Of a DNA stretch of 64,000 bases, positions 35,836 to 47,400 are shown one piece after another. The notes beneath the pieces are model-generated. The model saw only the letters and a program-made list of their open reading frames with translations, was not told the DNA's origin and ran no database searches. Position numbers and translations under genes: made by a program. Source of the DNA: Ceriagrion tenellum (taxonomy: Eukaryota > Arthropoda > Insecta > Odonata > Coenagrionidae). Within the stretch, counting starts at the first letter, position 1; the number at the start of each line of letters is the position of its first letter. The stretch lies in NCBI GenBank assembly GCA_963169105.1, contig OY720633.1, positions 164,377,780 to 164,441,779 of the forward strand. The letters run 5' to 3'.

Positions 35836-35924
35836 TCGTGTACAGATTTGCGTGAAACTACGCAGACGTGTGCTTATTGGTCATATATTCGGATGAGAGC
35901 GATAAAAATTTCATGTTACCGTGA

Positions 35925-36049
35925 TTTGGAATGATATAACTTTGTACTTTTCCACACGGTTTAGTACCCTCTGGAAAATGACGCTATTGCGTTGAAACCG
36001 GTTGAGGATAATAATCCGTGTGGAAAAGTACAAAATTATTTCATTCCAA
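35925..36049. mobile_element. 125-bp foldback MITE
   Basis: The left arm TTTGGAATGATATAACTTTG and the reverse complement of the right arm TTTGGAATGAAATAATTTTG match with few changes, and both continue TACTTTTCCACACGG. The loop contains GCGTTGAAACCGGTTGAGG. No ORF is present. The superfamily is not assigned. Confidence 0.8.
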
Positions 36050-36084
36050 ACCATGGAAAAATTCCACAAAGTAAGCCCGTCGAC

Positions 36085-36385
36085 GATTAATTTGATTCAT
36101 GTTACCGATTTCATTTTTTGGACATTTAATGCTAAGTTAAAGTCGTAGTCTTGTGGCACTTGTCATATTTTCCTAAATAATTTGATCCTATCCGTACAGA
36201 CTTTCCCTAAGACACAAAATTATATTTTTCATATTATTTTAACGGACGCTACTAAATGCAAAGGTATTATGCCGAGTAAAATCACATTTATGTATGATTT
36301 TCGCCTAAATTTGTGATTCCGCGCCGTAAAACCCAGTGATAACAGTGCTTCAATTAGGACCAAATTTTTAAAACAGTACCTGCAT
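36085..36385 (-). repeat. R2 interspersed repeat, copy 1 (reverse)
   Basis: The minus strand contains GGCGCGGAATCACAAATTTA and then GGCGAAAATCATACATAAAT, and ends near GAAATCGGTAACATG. These align in order with the plus-strand copy at 56865-57310. The ends are approximate. Confidence 0.55.
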
Positions 36386-36519
36386 CTTATATATTACGTG
36401 TGGACATATTCGCCGTCGAAACAGATAGGCTTAAGTGTACAAGTGCGGTACAATTACATTTTATCGACTCACTCAAAATGTTATTAAAACATGCAATCAG
36501 TGACCCACGATTTCCGCTT

Positions 36520-37040
36520 CATCCCCCTGTAAGAATGGCAGGGCTTGCACCTTCCCCTTTTAATACCTGCCTTACTTTCGCATCGTCCTCTCTACCCCTT
36601 TGGGGCGCCGATTCAGCGGGGCAGGAGCAGGGGGTGCGGATTTCACTGAGGGGGGGAGGGTGAGAGGGGAGGGGCGTGAGCAAGCGGGTGGGGATATCCG
36701 TGAGAAATGCACGGAGATGGAGGAGGGGAGATTGGGACTCCATGCAAGGTATCACTGCCACGTGAGATTCCTCCGGGGGGGGGGGATCCCCCCTGAACTC
36801 ACTCCCTCTCTTCCGTTCCTCCCACTTTCCATCCCACTCGGCCCCCCTCACTCCCCGTGGTATTCCCACGAGCACTTCCCATCCCCCTCTTCCCCCCTAG
36901 TTACGTAGCTAGCGCCGGAGATGAGGGTGGGGGGAGGGGGTTGGATTTGGGGAACTGGGTGAGTCAGGTTGGGTTCGGTCGAGGGATTAATGTGACCCTG
37001 TTCCTCTCCTTTTTTTGCGTAACAAACGTGACGCTCGTTT
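36520..37040. promoter_or_regulatory. CpG- and G/C-run-rich block
   Basis: A purine-rich plus strand at 36640-36735 is followed by an 11-G run at 36775-36785 and a pyrimidine-rich run to 36900. A second G-rich cluster lies at 36926-36956. The opposed open frames of 61-118 codons are compositional. Candidate regulatory island. Confidence 0.35.
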
Positions 37041-38261
37041 AATATGTGCTCGAACAAATTTTGGATCTCGTCTCGGTTCTTGGGATAGACTTGGGTAAAG
37101 AATGTTCCGTGGCTTTCTTTTGCGTTTTTATAGCTATTCCTTAAATTTCCTGACCTTTACTTGTGGTAATGGTGGTTACAGCGACACATTTCCTCTGCAA
37201 CATTATGGGTTTTGGAGCTCTGGTTAGATATTTGTTTGGAAGCTGGAAGGCGAAAATAGTATCGACACTGGATATCCCGTTACCAAAAGTTTCATCGTAT
37301 AAGCTATAGTGTGGTCCTCGTCGTCTTACGAACTACTCCAACTATAGTTTATCTCGCATCGATTCTAAGAGACCGCAATACCTTATTGGCATTAGTATTT
37401 TGCATACCACTGCTTAAGCTTACTACTTGTGATCTCAGCTTGCGCTGCATGTAGTAATCCACTTGCTGGTGAACTCAAAAAATCAATCTCTTCTAGTACT
37501 TTATTATTCAGGGAAGCGTCTTTAAAGTTATATCACCATAAAAAAATTGAATAAACTTTCCCGGCATATGTGGGTTCTTTGTACTGGACTTCTGGAGTGA
37601 GTTTCATGCTTTCTATATTTCGTACCAGCGGTCTCTCCGCTTAACCATATGGTAAACTAAAAGTTGTGTTGCTTCACCTGCAATGATATAAAGTGGCTTT
37701 TACTTCCGAGTGAGTTTATATATTATATACTCCCTGCGTCAGTTCCATTTTATAGTTACCTTTACTTTGGTATGAATTGTTCTACTGCATTCCCGTGACT
37801 TTGCTGCTATCCTTATCTTTCTGCATTTTGTAATTATTTGTCATAAAATTAGGCCAATCTATCCTTACTGAAATGCAATAAAAATGTCTGCGTCTTGCAG
37901 TTCATACATTTTATTGCCTTGAAGATCTACGATTCTATTGCCTCTCAGATCCACCTTAGAATCAATTGCACATAATTGCAGTATTATTAAGAATTCTCGG
38001 TTAAGAGCCCGGATTACAAATACGGTAATGGCCCTTTACCAAATATATGGATTTTGTTCGTCTAAGCCTGTTATCCTAAGGGAAAACCAAATATATAATT
38101 TGTAAATTTAACATATTTTTCCTAATTAGCCCAAATACTAGAAGTACCGTGTTGTACGGCTGGGTAACGGATGAGAATCGACTTACTTCTTTTCCTAAAT
38201 CTGTGCGACATTTAGATTTTGAATAGTGGTATTAAAGTGGTAAATATAAGGCCAAATATTA
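37041..38261. other. AT-rich anonymous DNA
   Basis: No supported gene or repeat. Confidence 0.5.
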
Positions 38262-38948
38262 ATGTCAAATTGTATTGTATTATATTCAAAGAATATTTCT
38301 CAGTGGTGTCTTTTTTGTCATTTTCAGCGAGTTCATGTTTACGCCTCGATTGACACACAATGCTCGTTGTTTAAATGGACTAATTTACACTTCAAGGGTT
38401 ACAATAACTACATGCGGTGTATTATATGTCTATTTGTTTTTTTTTTCGTTACCAGAGTGTCACTTTCATCTCAATACTTGCGTATTCTCAGAAATGTTTT
38501 TACTCTCCACAACTACTTTCCCAGGGGAGTTAGGCGTTTAAAGGTTTCGATGACCTGGAGGCGGTGTATAACTCGCAGCGTGCATCACGATGGTGTCCCC
38601 TCCGCTCCCTCTCATTTTGCACAGCGAGCACGGAAGATGATATCCCCGTGCGTGCCCTCCTGCATCCACCCCGACTCCTTTCGCCCTCACGTTAGTTATT
38701 CCCTAAGGCCCTCAAGAACTACTGGATTATGCGGGTCGCACGATACCACAGGGACCTACAGCGGAAATAGACCTGCATCATTTGAGACCGTCAAATATGG
38801 TGACGATTCCATTTCCCGACTGGCTTATCCACGGTTTAGAAAATCGTGGATTCATTTAAAGAAAGAATTCTTTAGAAACTTGAATATTCCCGCGGAATTT
38901 TATGTCAATCACATTCCGGCTGACATCATCTGCCCATTCATAACCTAA
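38262..38948 (+). other. 228-codon open frame, uncharacterised
   Basis: Starts MSNCIVLYSKNISQWCLF and ends with ADIICPFIT. Composition is mixed rather than simple, and a hydrophobic stretch (ICLFVFFFVTRV, about residues 54-65) could be a membrane segment. No domain or family is recognised. It overlaps little low-complexity DNA, which makes it a better candidate than most frames here, but I see no splice or promoter evidence and chance remains likely. Confidence 0.2.
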
Positions 38949-39885
38949 TTTTCCGATCAAACGTGTTGCTTAGATGGAATTTCAGGATGAAATGTAACGC
39001 AAATATATTCTTATCTTTCATTTGGTAATGATTTACATTAATTTAAACTCGACAAGGCTCGACATAATGGAAATTATCTGCTGAGATCGACGACTTTTCT
39101 TTCTTTAGTTGTTGGTATCCGTGTTTTTTTGGTTGGATTTTACTCTTTGTATTAATTCTATTTTATTTTATTCTCAGGTGAGTACCCTTCATCGCATTCG
39201 CCGCTGTTTTGGACTTATCGATGGAGAGGTTAACTAGAGAGATTGACACGACCGTTCCAGTTGGTAATGTGTTAATTGCTTCCCCGGCTCCATGCCGACC
39301 CGGATCCCAGGTTTAATTCTAACGAAGAGATTTTGTATGTGGTTCAGGAAGGAATCCCGAGTCTAAAGGTTTAATCAAGTCATGAGCAAATGAGATGTTT
39401 GATGCAGTGCAATTTTCATCGCTTTCACGACTACGAAGTGTAGCGTAGGTTAGAATAGCATAATGATGTATACTGTGAGGCTTGGGATGATTCGGATTGA
39501 GTCTTTAAGAGCCATGTTTCTGTTGCTGTCGGATTTGCTCTGTATTGATTTTAAAGGGAAAGTAAGAGTCGGATTTCCTGGAAGATAATTATATAAAGTT
39601 AATTCCCCTACGTGCTCAAGCGTTCGCGCTCTCGTTTCTTGCTAGACTTGTTTCTGGTCTATTCATGGAGCTAACCCTGAGCTAGGCCTTCTATCTTATC
39701 CTACCATCTCTCACTATCCATTAGCTTGGTGAGCCTGACGTTCGATGTTTCTGTTGGTGGTCCAAGGTTTATATCCTGCCTTGGACCGATTTAATGATTT
39801 TATGTAGACGAAAGTTGACTGTTGTCTTGGCCTTCAAAGGACCTTGGAGTCTAAGGCACTGCCACAGCCTACCCGCCTTTATGAA
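38949..39885. other. AT-rich anonymous DNA with possible SINE relic
   Basis: AGTTGGTAATGTGTTAATTG near 39258 and CCAGGTTTAATTC near 39308 resemble decayed A and B boxes of a tRNA-derived SINE. Nothing else is supported. Confidence 0.3.
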
Positions 39886-39889
39886 GCCA

Positions 39890-40200
39890 TTTGATGAATT
39901 AAGGTACTGAAGCAGCAATCGTAAGTCATGAAGTGCTTATTTGAATATTTTTTTAAGTATCTAAGTCAGAAAATAATTATCGGACCATTTCACTTAAGTA
40001 CATCTGTTTAATCGTTGGGACCCAAGGTACCGACAGAAATAGAAATGATGCAGGAATTTGTTTCATTGTTGCCTTAAAAATCATTATATGACTCGAGATT
40101 TTGGCGCGATATTCCAAATTTAGGCGAAAAGAAATTGCAATATGTTGTTTTTGAAAATGGCACTCAGCATGACATCTTGATATTTGTTCGCTACACCTAT
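39890..40200 (+). repeat. R2 interspersed repeat, copy 2
   Basis: Shares with the 56.9 kb copy, in the same order, ATCGTAAGTCAT near 39918, TTAAGTACATCTGTTTA near 39993 and TTGGCGCGATATTCCAAATT near 40101. It lies directly upstream of an R1 copy. The ends are approximate. Confidence 0.5.
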
Positions 40201-40254
40201 ATTTTTTAAGAGATGAATCATTTCGCCTTTATAATAAAATCTTTTCATAATTAA

Positions 40255-40808
40255 CGTAGTTTGAGCGAAATATCATTATACTTAGAAATCAATGATTTGG
40301 GTTTAATTTTAAAGAAAAACATCTCACCTATCCAATGACTCCCAAAATTCTACCCATTACCTCATTAATTTCGGAGATATTTACCTAAATATACCAGCCC
40401 TTTTACATGGAAAATTGTACGTGCATTCACTCCAGAGAGACAATATTTACAAAATGAAGTATTTCTAACACTTAGATGTCGTAAAGAAACTAACAGTGTA
40501 TAGTTTGTATGTTTTCTCAACTATATTTGAAAATAAATCATATTGTCACCGCAATAGGTTCTTGGGTATCAGAAAAAACCTTCCATTTTGAAGGAGTTTC
40601 AAAAGCATCGCGCGAATAAATTGAGTCACGTTAAAGACTTATTTAGATATTTTCATTTGATAACTTACAATTTCTGTCATATAATACTATATTATTTCAC
40701 CATAAATAATGTAAAATTAAATTATGTGTCCTACAGCTAGTGAAATTAAAACGTATAATTCGAATATGGTCACTATTATGACTAGGGAACTATCGCGCTC
40801 GGACTGCC
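40255..40808 (+). repeat. R1 interspersed repeat, copy 2, TTAA-flanked
   Basis: Starts CGTAGTTTGAGCGAAATATC and ends ATCGCGCTCGGACTGCC, an imperfect inverted match of the start. TTAA precedes it (40251-40254) and follows it (40809-40812), as expected for a 4-bp target duplication. It is 554 bp with no ORF. It aligns along its length with the copy at 55749. Confidence 0.75.
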
Positions 40809-40812
40809 TTAA

Positions 40813-41115
40813 TGGAATCCTTACGAAATATGTCGTGTGCCATTTGGCTGTATTTTAGAATTTTTAACAGATTGGCGATACTTCTATTTGACCTTAAATG
40901 GTATTGAATGGTCAGAAAACCAATTCCGTGGGTTATTTCTCTTTTATCTATTAACATCACTGATGAAAACACTTATGCAAGGCTTCACGCAAATCTATTC
41001 CTCAACAATAAAATCTCCAGCCGCCTTGAAGCCCCGGCGAAGAAAGGAACTGAGTCTCATTCGTGCTCAGCGTCAATCGCTCATCGGTATGCTGTGCAAC
41101 GCGAGCTTGTAATGG
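40813..41115. other. no supported gene
   Basis: Short overlapping open frames of about 90 codons, one beginning in the R1 flank, with no domain. Confidence 0.45.
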
Positions 41116-41645
41116 CGCTTGTGTCCTTCTTATGTTACATTCGTCCCCCTCCCTCCCTCCCTCCCTTCTCCACTCACACCACCTAACCTCTCATACGTCT
41201 TTCCTTTCTCAGTCTCTCTCCTTCCATCCCTCCCTCCCTCCCAGATACGTTCCGTTGCCATCTACGGAACAATGGCACTCTCAAAGCTTCCCCCCACACC
41301 ACTCACCATCCGGTGGGTTTCCCCTTTGGTCAATACCACCACTCTAAAGAGTGGTGCCTTTGGGAAGCGTGGTTGGGTGCTCCGTAGATCGATAAGACAG
41401 GCCGCGTCCGCGTTGTGCGTGAATCCTAAAGACTAGAGAGTTATGACACTGGGGTGAGGTGGGGGGGGAGGGGGGAATAGGGGCAGGAGAGGGTTCCGGC
41501 GTGTTTCTCGTGCACCATCCATATCCTTACTCCACCCCCGTTTCCACACACCCGTCCGTCCTCGCCCCTTCGGTGACACTCGAGCCGTTGCTTCCTGGTC
41601 GGGGACGATACCCAGATGCACCGTTCGCGTGATACATAAAAGATT
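41116..41645. promoter_or_regulatory. CpG/CT-rich block with G-quadruplex-capable run
   Basis: A pyrimidine-rich plus strand (41140-41245, CCCTCCCTCC) is followed by CpG-rich DNA (41395-41425 and 41540-41600). A G-rich cluster of four runs lies at 41451-41483. A TATA box follows at 41682. The open frames of 94-105 codons are compositional. Confidence 0.35.
41451..41483 (+). other. G-quadruplex-capable run
   Basis: Runs of 4, 8, 6 and 4 Gs separated by loops of 6, 1 and 4 bases fit the standard quadruplex pattern. Confidence 0.6.
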
Positions 41646-41681
41646 TCGCATTTGTCACTTGTTATTTCAGTTTTCTGAATA

Positions 41682-41689
41682 TATAAAAG
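41682..41689 (+). promoter_or_regulatory. TATA box TATAAAAG
   Basis: A textbook TATAAAAG lies about 40 bases downstream of a CpG/CT-rich block. No clear initiator or ORF of known function follows. Confidence 0.25.
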
Positions 41690-41974
41690 GCTTCATATAC
41701 CTCTGCTGGGACTTCGAAGACCGCAGGTCCCCGGAATATGTCCCGAGTCCTGTCGCCAGGTTGTGTTTCCTGGCTGAAAATTTTCATTCATTCATTTCTC
41801 GCAGTATGCTTGCATCCCGCGTCGTATCAGGATCGTGCATCGACATATTCACCGTCATGCATTCCATGAGATATCCACCATTGAACTCTTTTGAAATGAA
41901 TATTGTTCGATGATGTAAATATAATTAGTAATTGTATTATGTTACTGTATATCATGTCATCAAATTCCCTGTAG

Positions 41975-42256
41975 CCCTTAGAGTGCAAACGTCGCTCTGA
42001 GAGACACTGACTAGTTTTCCCAACAGTGCCAACGTCGCTCTGGCGACTCTTTTCTGATGGCTATTATTGTAAATAGCAATGGAATAATTTATATTTGGTT
42101 TTATTATCATTTTGTGTTCCAGGTTATGTTTTAATTCAATTCTGTCTTAATGATCCAATTTTTGAATTTTATCGCTTATTCATTTCGTGTATATTTTAGT
42201 AAAATACCCTGACAATTTTCGCATGTCTGTAACAATTACGCATAATACTCAAAGGG
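41975..42256. mobile_element. 282-bp piggyBac-like MITE
   Basis: The left end CCCTTAGAGTGCAAACGTCG and the reverse complement of the right end CCCTTTGAGTATTATGCG share CCCTT(A/T)GAGT. A nearby CAACGTCGCTCTGGCGAC repeats the GTCGCTCT motif of the end. Ends of the form CCCTTxGAGTGCCAACGTCG are typical of piggyBac-type elements. The expected TTAA flanks are not intact (GTAG and CTAG instead), so the site has mutated or the class is slightly different. No transposase. Confidence 0.55.
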
Positions 42257-42455
42257 CTAGTCATTCATGTTAGAAATTATAATTGGTGAATGCAGCCGAC
42301 ACTTGCTCAAGTTAGAGGTGGGAAACACGCCGGAATTGGTTGATAGTATTTCATGTTAACTGGTTTCTCTACTAAAAGTTCGATTTATAGAAAATTGTCT
42401 GTTTATCATCCCTGAATATTTTAAAAATTCCTTCGTTTCTCTATCTTTTATTTCC
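42257..42455. other. no supported feature
   Basis: AT-rich spacer between two repeats. Confidence 0.5.
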
Positions 42456-43638
42456 TAACTAGCAAAGGTACCCGTTGAAATTCACGGGGGATAAAGAAAG
42501 ACAGGGGACATAGGTTGTAGGTTCGAGTCACTCATGAGGTGTATTTTTTTCTAGGCAAATCAGCTATAATTTTAGTTTTATTTTTTTAAATAGCAGATAA
42601 AAACCGCATTGTATTATGCTTACCGAGTTTCGATATTCTTTTACAGTAACATATAGAAATTAAACTACAGGCCATTTGCATTCCAGAGGCTTTCCCTATT
42701 AATATAACATCGTGGCATTCTCCTGTTTTACATGGGTCCAACTTAAATTAGTCCACTTGGAATGAATCTTGCCAATTTTAGGCAAAAATATCCCTGAAAA
42801 TATCGTGAACTACAACATTTCAGTATACGGCCTAGATTTCCACTGTAATACATATCTGTAAATATAATAGGCAGCCGCCATTGTAAAGGTCCCATTTCCC
42901 TTCTAAAGCTAATGCTAATTCCACGGTTACCAAGGAAATATCCTGTTGTTGACAGAAGTAAAATGCATGATTTTGACATTAAAAAGGCAATTTCTAGGGA
43001 CATTTTATTCGTATAAGAAAATTGAATTAAAACATAAGAAACTGCAGTCTTCTGTCCATCTGATGTCGAAAACTATAGCCTTCTATCTTTAGTAGAACTA
43101 ATAAAAATATGCAAAAAGAGAAACCTCTGCACTTCAACCAAAATGTTTAAGACTTGGGTTTTTCAAACACATAAGACAGCAGACGGCCCAATACGCTGCC
43201 CTTGGGGCCCAGGGGCCTTCCTTATAGTCCCAATTTCCTTAAAAAAGCAATACTGATCGCATGTGTGAAAATTTCTCTAAAATCGGTTCACTCGTTCAAT
43301 ACTTATGAGGCTTTTAAGACAGCATTATTTTAGAACCTTGGGCCCTCTGGGGCCCCAGCGTGACTTACGACCCCATAATTGTTGTACGTTCAGTATAGGT
43401 ATATTGTACGTGTTTCTAATACAGGCAAGAATTATCTTCCAGGGCCATTTTTTGGCGATGAAAGGGCCCACTTGAGGGCCTTCTAGGGCCCTAAGGCCCT
43501 CGTTCTATAGCCTATGCGTGAACCGGATATATCAAGTATCTTCCTACCAAATTTTGTTTACATCGATTCAGGGGTTTATGAGTGATTGAGTAATAGACAG
43601 ACAGACAGACACCACTAGATTTTTATATATTAGTAAGA
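42456..43638. repeat. unclassified interspersed element with (ACAG)n end
   Basis: Begins CTAACTAGCAAAGGTACCCG and ends in TTTATATATTAGTAAG, preceded by an ACAG tandem tract (43593-43613). Just before that is ACCAAATTTTGTTTACATCG followed by GATTCAGGGGTTT. This arrangement is known from many arthropod microsatellite-associated repeats. A tRNA-like GGTTCGAGTCACTC near 42521 may be a Pol III box. The body has an unusual cluster of GGGCCC/GGCCCC words at 43180-43500. The right boundary is well supported; the internal parts could be composite. Confidence 0.5.
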
Positions 43639-43689
43639 TCTACCTCTATGTGTATGGTGCTAATTGTCAGAAGGACCGGAAGGACATTT

Positions 43690-44400
43690 ACCTCCATTCA
43701 TAATATTTCAGCACGTCGTGCTTGCCCGATCTGACTACTATTCAATTTTTCTTGGACCCCTGAGGGTACTTCGTGAATGATTTTCTTATTTGGTATTCTA
43801 CCGTTCAGAGTAGGTAGGTTTTGATGGTATGTCGTTATTCTTCTAATGCCCTTTTGAATGTCTCTCTCGTCACACAATTCCATCCTTTCATTTAGTTTAC
43901 CCTTCCCTTTCTCTGAAATCCTTTTCCTGCCTATCGCCGGATTTCCAGCATTTACCCCGGGAAATGATCTTCAATATCCCATCTCCTAATTACGTGCTCC
44001 CTCCACTCGGCCTCCTTCCTCCTAAATCCGTAGAGCGCGGTGGATGCGTGAACGAGAGTCCTATTTTCGACCGTCATGTATGGATTTAATGTTGTCTCTG
44101 AAGTAATTTCCTGTCTGGTATTTGAGCTTTGATTATTTTGTTCCATTTTGATGAAGAATGTAATTTTCGCTGGGGAATATGAAAACGTCATTATCGGTTC
44201 GGCTCCTTGATCTCCGTGATTAGTTGGATATTCCTCTAGTTGTCTCACAATGCGAAGAATAATTTGTTCATTGCCATCTATTTTCTTCCTTTGGTGATAC
44301 ATCCATCGAGTTTTGGCTTCTGCAGCAGCTATTTCCCATTTTCCATCCTTTACTAATTCTACCCAATGATTTATGTTTGTACTTTGCAAAGCCTCCGAAA
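43690..44400 (-). other. two open frames of unknown, possibly retroelement, origin
   Basis: Minus-strand frames of 145 codons (44389-43952, starting MQSTNINHWVELVKDGKWEI) and 61 codons (43883-43698) lie in tandem. The first is hydrophilic and rich in charged residues. TALYGFRRKEAEWREHVIRR loosely recalls the LYGSETW/WREHV region of LINE proteins, but the match is not convincing. Its non-simple composition suggests a decayed coding sequence. I cannot assign a family. Confidence 0.3.
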
Positions 44401-47400
44401 CGTTATCTATATATTTTCTACACCTAGATTATCTGACTCTTCCTCTTGTCTTGTGCCAGTATCTAATTCACGTTATAATGTACTAGTCATGTTTGATTTT
44501 CGCCAAATTCAGTGAGGGATATTATAATATCAATCTTTGGACCATTTGCACGACCGCGAATGGACTGGCATGGGCTAGCATAAAAAAGACATAACTATAC
44601 AGCAGTCGCACCCATGGCAGTCGTACCCATCGTAGCGACCGCAATGGCAAGAGACGCTAACTTGTTGAGAGATCAGGATGGCCGCTTTAAATGCAAAATT
44701 TGGTCATTCTACCTCTATGAATTTTGAGCTTTCCTATAATTCTCTTTCCCGACTGAATAGATATTTCTGTTGCTGTAAAAATCATTTGTTAGCGTTTTCA
44801 CTAGAGATCTCAAGATGACGGGTGCAGTCAATCATTTTTTTTTACATGTATTTCGACCACATGCGCGTGAAAGCGCCAGTTGTCTGTTCGACTTCGCAAG
44901 TATGTGGCCCAGGCCATGACCACCCAGCTAGGTAGTCATGCCCAGGCTCGTACTGAATATTGTGCTTAGTAAGTGCTGAGGAAGTATTCCTACCTGAAGC
45001 GGAACACGGCGATTATCAATTTGGTCTTCTTTCCTGTATTCTTTTAGCTTGTCTAGAATTCTCCGTGCGTGCTATGCACCTCAGCCATAAAATAATTTAC
45101 GATCTTAGTAAAACGCAGAATGGTTTCTCCTTATATTAGTTGATTCAGTTGTGCATGTCTAATTTTTCATTGACCTTCTTCTGGAGTTGGCTATGGATGC
45201 TGGAAGGAATTTCTCACTGAAAATTTTCGAGTTCTACCGTGCTGTGTTTATGTCTGTTTCTTGGGCATATGTCACCACTGTTTTAATTATGTTCTTACTT
45301 GAGTGAGTACTCCTTCTGTAAGATACCGGAGCATAGTAGCGTCTTGGAGGTCTATACCCATTTTTTTCTCGTTCTGTTATCTCCTCTGATATCTCTGCTC
45401 TCTGTCTCATATATATCTTGCTCTGTTATTTCCTTTATAATTACAATATTTTAGTTAGTATTGATGTAACACATTTAAAATTAGTATGCATTTTGTAATA
45501 TGTAGTAGTAGTGTTTGTTTCTCTTTTATGGTGATGATCTCCTGACACACAAAAATTTAGTGATTTTTCATCCTGCGTAGCCAATCCTATTTTATTAGCC
45601 CCTCTTTCCATCGTTCGGCTTCATATTTTGAATTAAGAAGTCGGTATTACACCAGGGGTTCCGAGAATTTAACCTTTAATCACTGTGTATGTATCGTGTT
45701 TGTTAGTCTCGTCATTTCGATGATAATGAATGTGAAATAAGTCATTGATGCTGGTGAAGTCATTTACTTAGTTGACTTGTCTAATCTTCTTCACCAGAAG
45801 TGATGGGTTTGAAAGAAGGAAGCGTAGTTACATGCATTGGGACGAATTTCCAAGCGGGAGAAAAATGTCAGGGTTGCCAGGTTTCCTAAAGAGGAAAGCG
45901 ATACGTGGTGAGCATTTTGGTGGAAGAGCGGAAGAAGGAAAGTTTGACGTTGGGAATATTCAATGAGTTACGCGTCCATGTCAAGACTGTTAATGAAGTT
46001 TCCCTTAATATAACGAGTGTTACGCCAGCGTACGTCAGTCAGCCGCTGTAATACGTCGTCCCCAGTGCTGTCAGTCGCAGCGAAGATTAATTAGTCACGC
46101 TTCAAATATTACTATGGTATGAAATACTGAAAAAAAATTCCTAGATGAAGCGTTCCTGGGGTAACAATGTGACTTTATCGAGTCTCATTTCCTTTCCTTC
46201 CTTAATACAATACATTTAATATTTGCATATCTTGAAATCGGTAGCAAGCGATAATATCGAGTATTTATTTATGATCGCCGAATTTGTAGCAAATTCTCTT
46301 GAGTTCGGTGTGAGATTCCGTTTGCTAATCATTCTTGCATCCTGCCTAATCTTCTGCTGCTATATGAATGGCCTTATGCCGTAATAGCCCTAGTTTTGGC
46401 ATTTTGTTTATCGATTCCTCGCTGTGGTTACATTATGATACATTGGCACAGTGGTACAACCATTGTCGAGGACATGCCCTTTTATACTTGCGATAAAAAT
46501 CCCCATCATATTTGTCTATATGTATAGTTATCGTTATGCCTAGTTGTGGGATATTAGCATTTCCATAATTATGCAGCCTTGGATTAACTTAATCACACGA
46601 ATAACTCCGTGTATCTGTTATTTTTTTTAAACTTCCTTCTTCTGCCCGAACTGTGTTCTCTTGAATTCTCGGATTGGATTACGAGTTGTAAATAAAACAT
46701 TTGATTCTACCTTAGAGCCTGTGTATGTGCAGCGCCGTTTGCTGGATTTCCATCATTTTTTGTTTTCATATTCATGGTTGCTGAAATCAAAACCGTCAAT
46801 AATGTATTTACATTAGGATGAATTATGATGGGACTATGATGAGATCCGCAGCCTGAAAATCGTTCTATTTTAATATCTAATGATGTATTTAAATATTTAA
46901 TGCTCACCCTGGGTAGGATTTGATGTCATTCAAGGACCTTCAGAATCAGTCGGACTCTCAGTAAACTCAGTGTACGCAAATTTAAGTATTAACTTCTGAT
47001 TGTCGTAGTGTTGGCTTCGTCGGTATACTTGAATTTTGAGGCCAACCATTTGAGACTTTATGTGCCTGTAAATTGATATAGTATTATATCGGAAAGGAAA
47101 TTCACTTTTTTTGCTTAAATCGAAACGTGAAAGCGAAGGATAGAAAATACGATAATCAGTTTGGATACGGGAAATGTTTTAAAGAGTATCGGTAGATTTG
47201 AAAAAGATTGAAAGATATCTTTAAAGGGAGAAAAACAAGTCACGGATCTTAACCACTGAATTCCATTTTTTCTTCTTTCTTCTGTGTTTACTTTAAACTC
47301 GATAATTGATCAAACTATGGGAAAATATGTTTATGTGGTGAAGCCCGCATTGGATTACGGGCTTTGTTTGCGTTTTGATTCTATGTTCAGGAGTCGGCCT

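Noticed and set aside
35345..35896. 183-codon P/S/L-rich frame
   Set aside because: It lies in pyrimidine-rich DNA where stop codons are rare; neighbouring frames are open as well.
43593..43613. CRISPR-like or satellite array at the ACAG tract
   Set aside because: It is a plain four-base microsatellite inside an interspersed repeat, with no spacers.
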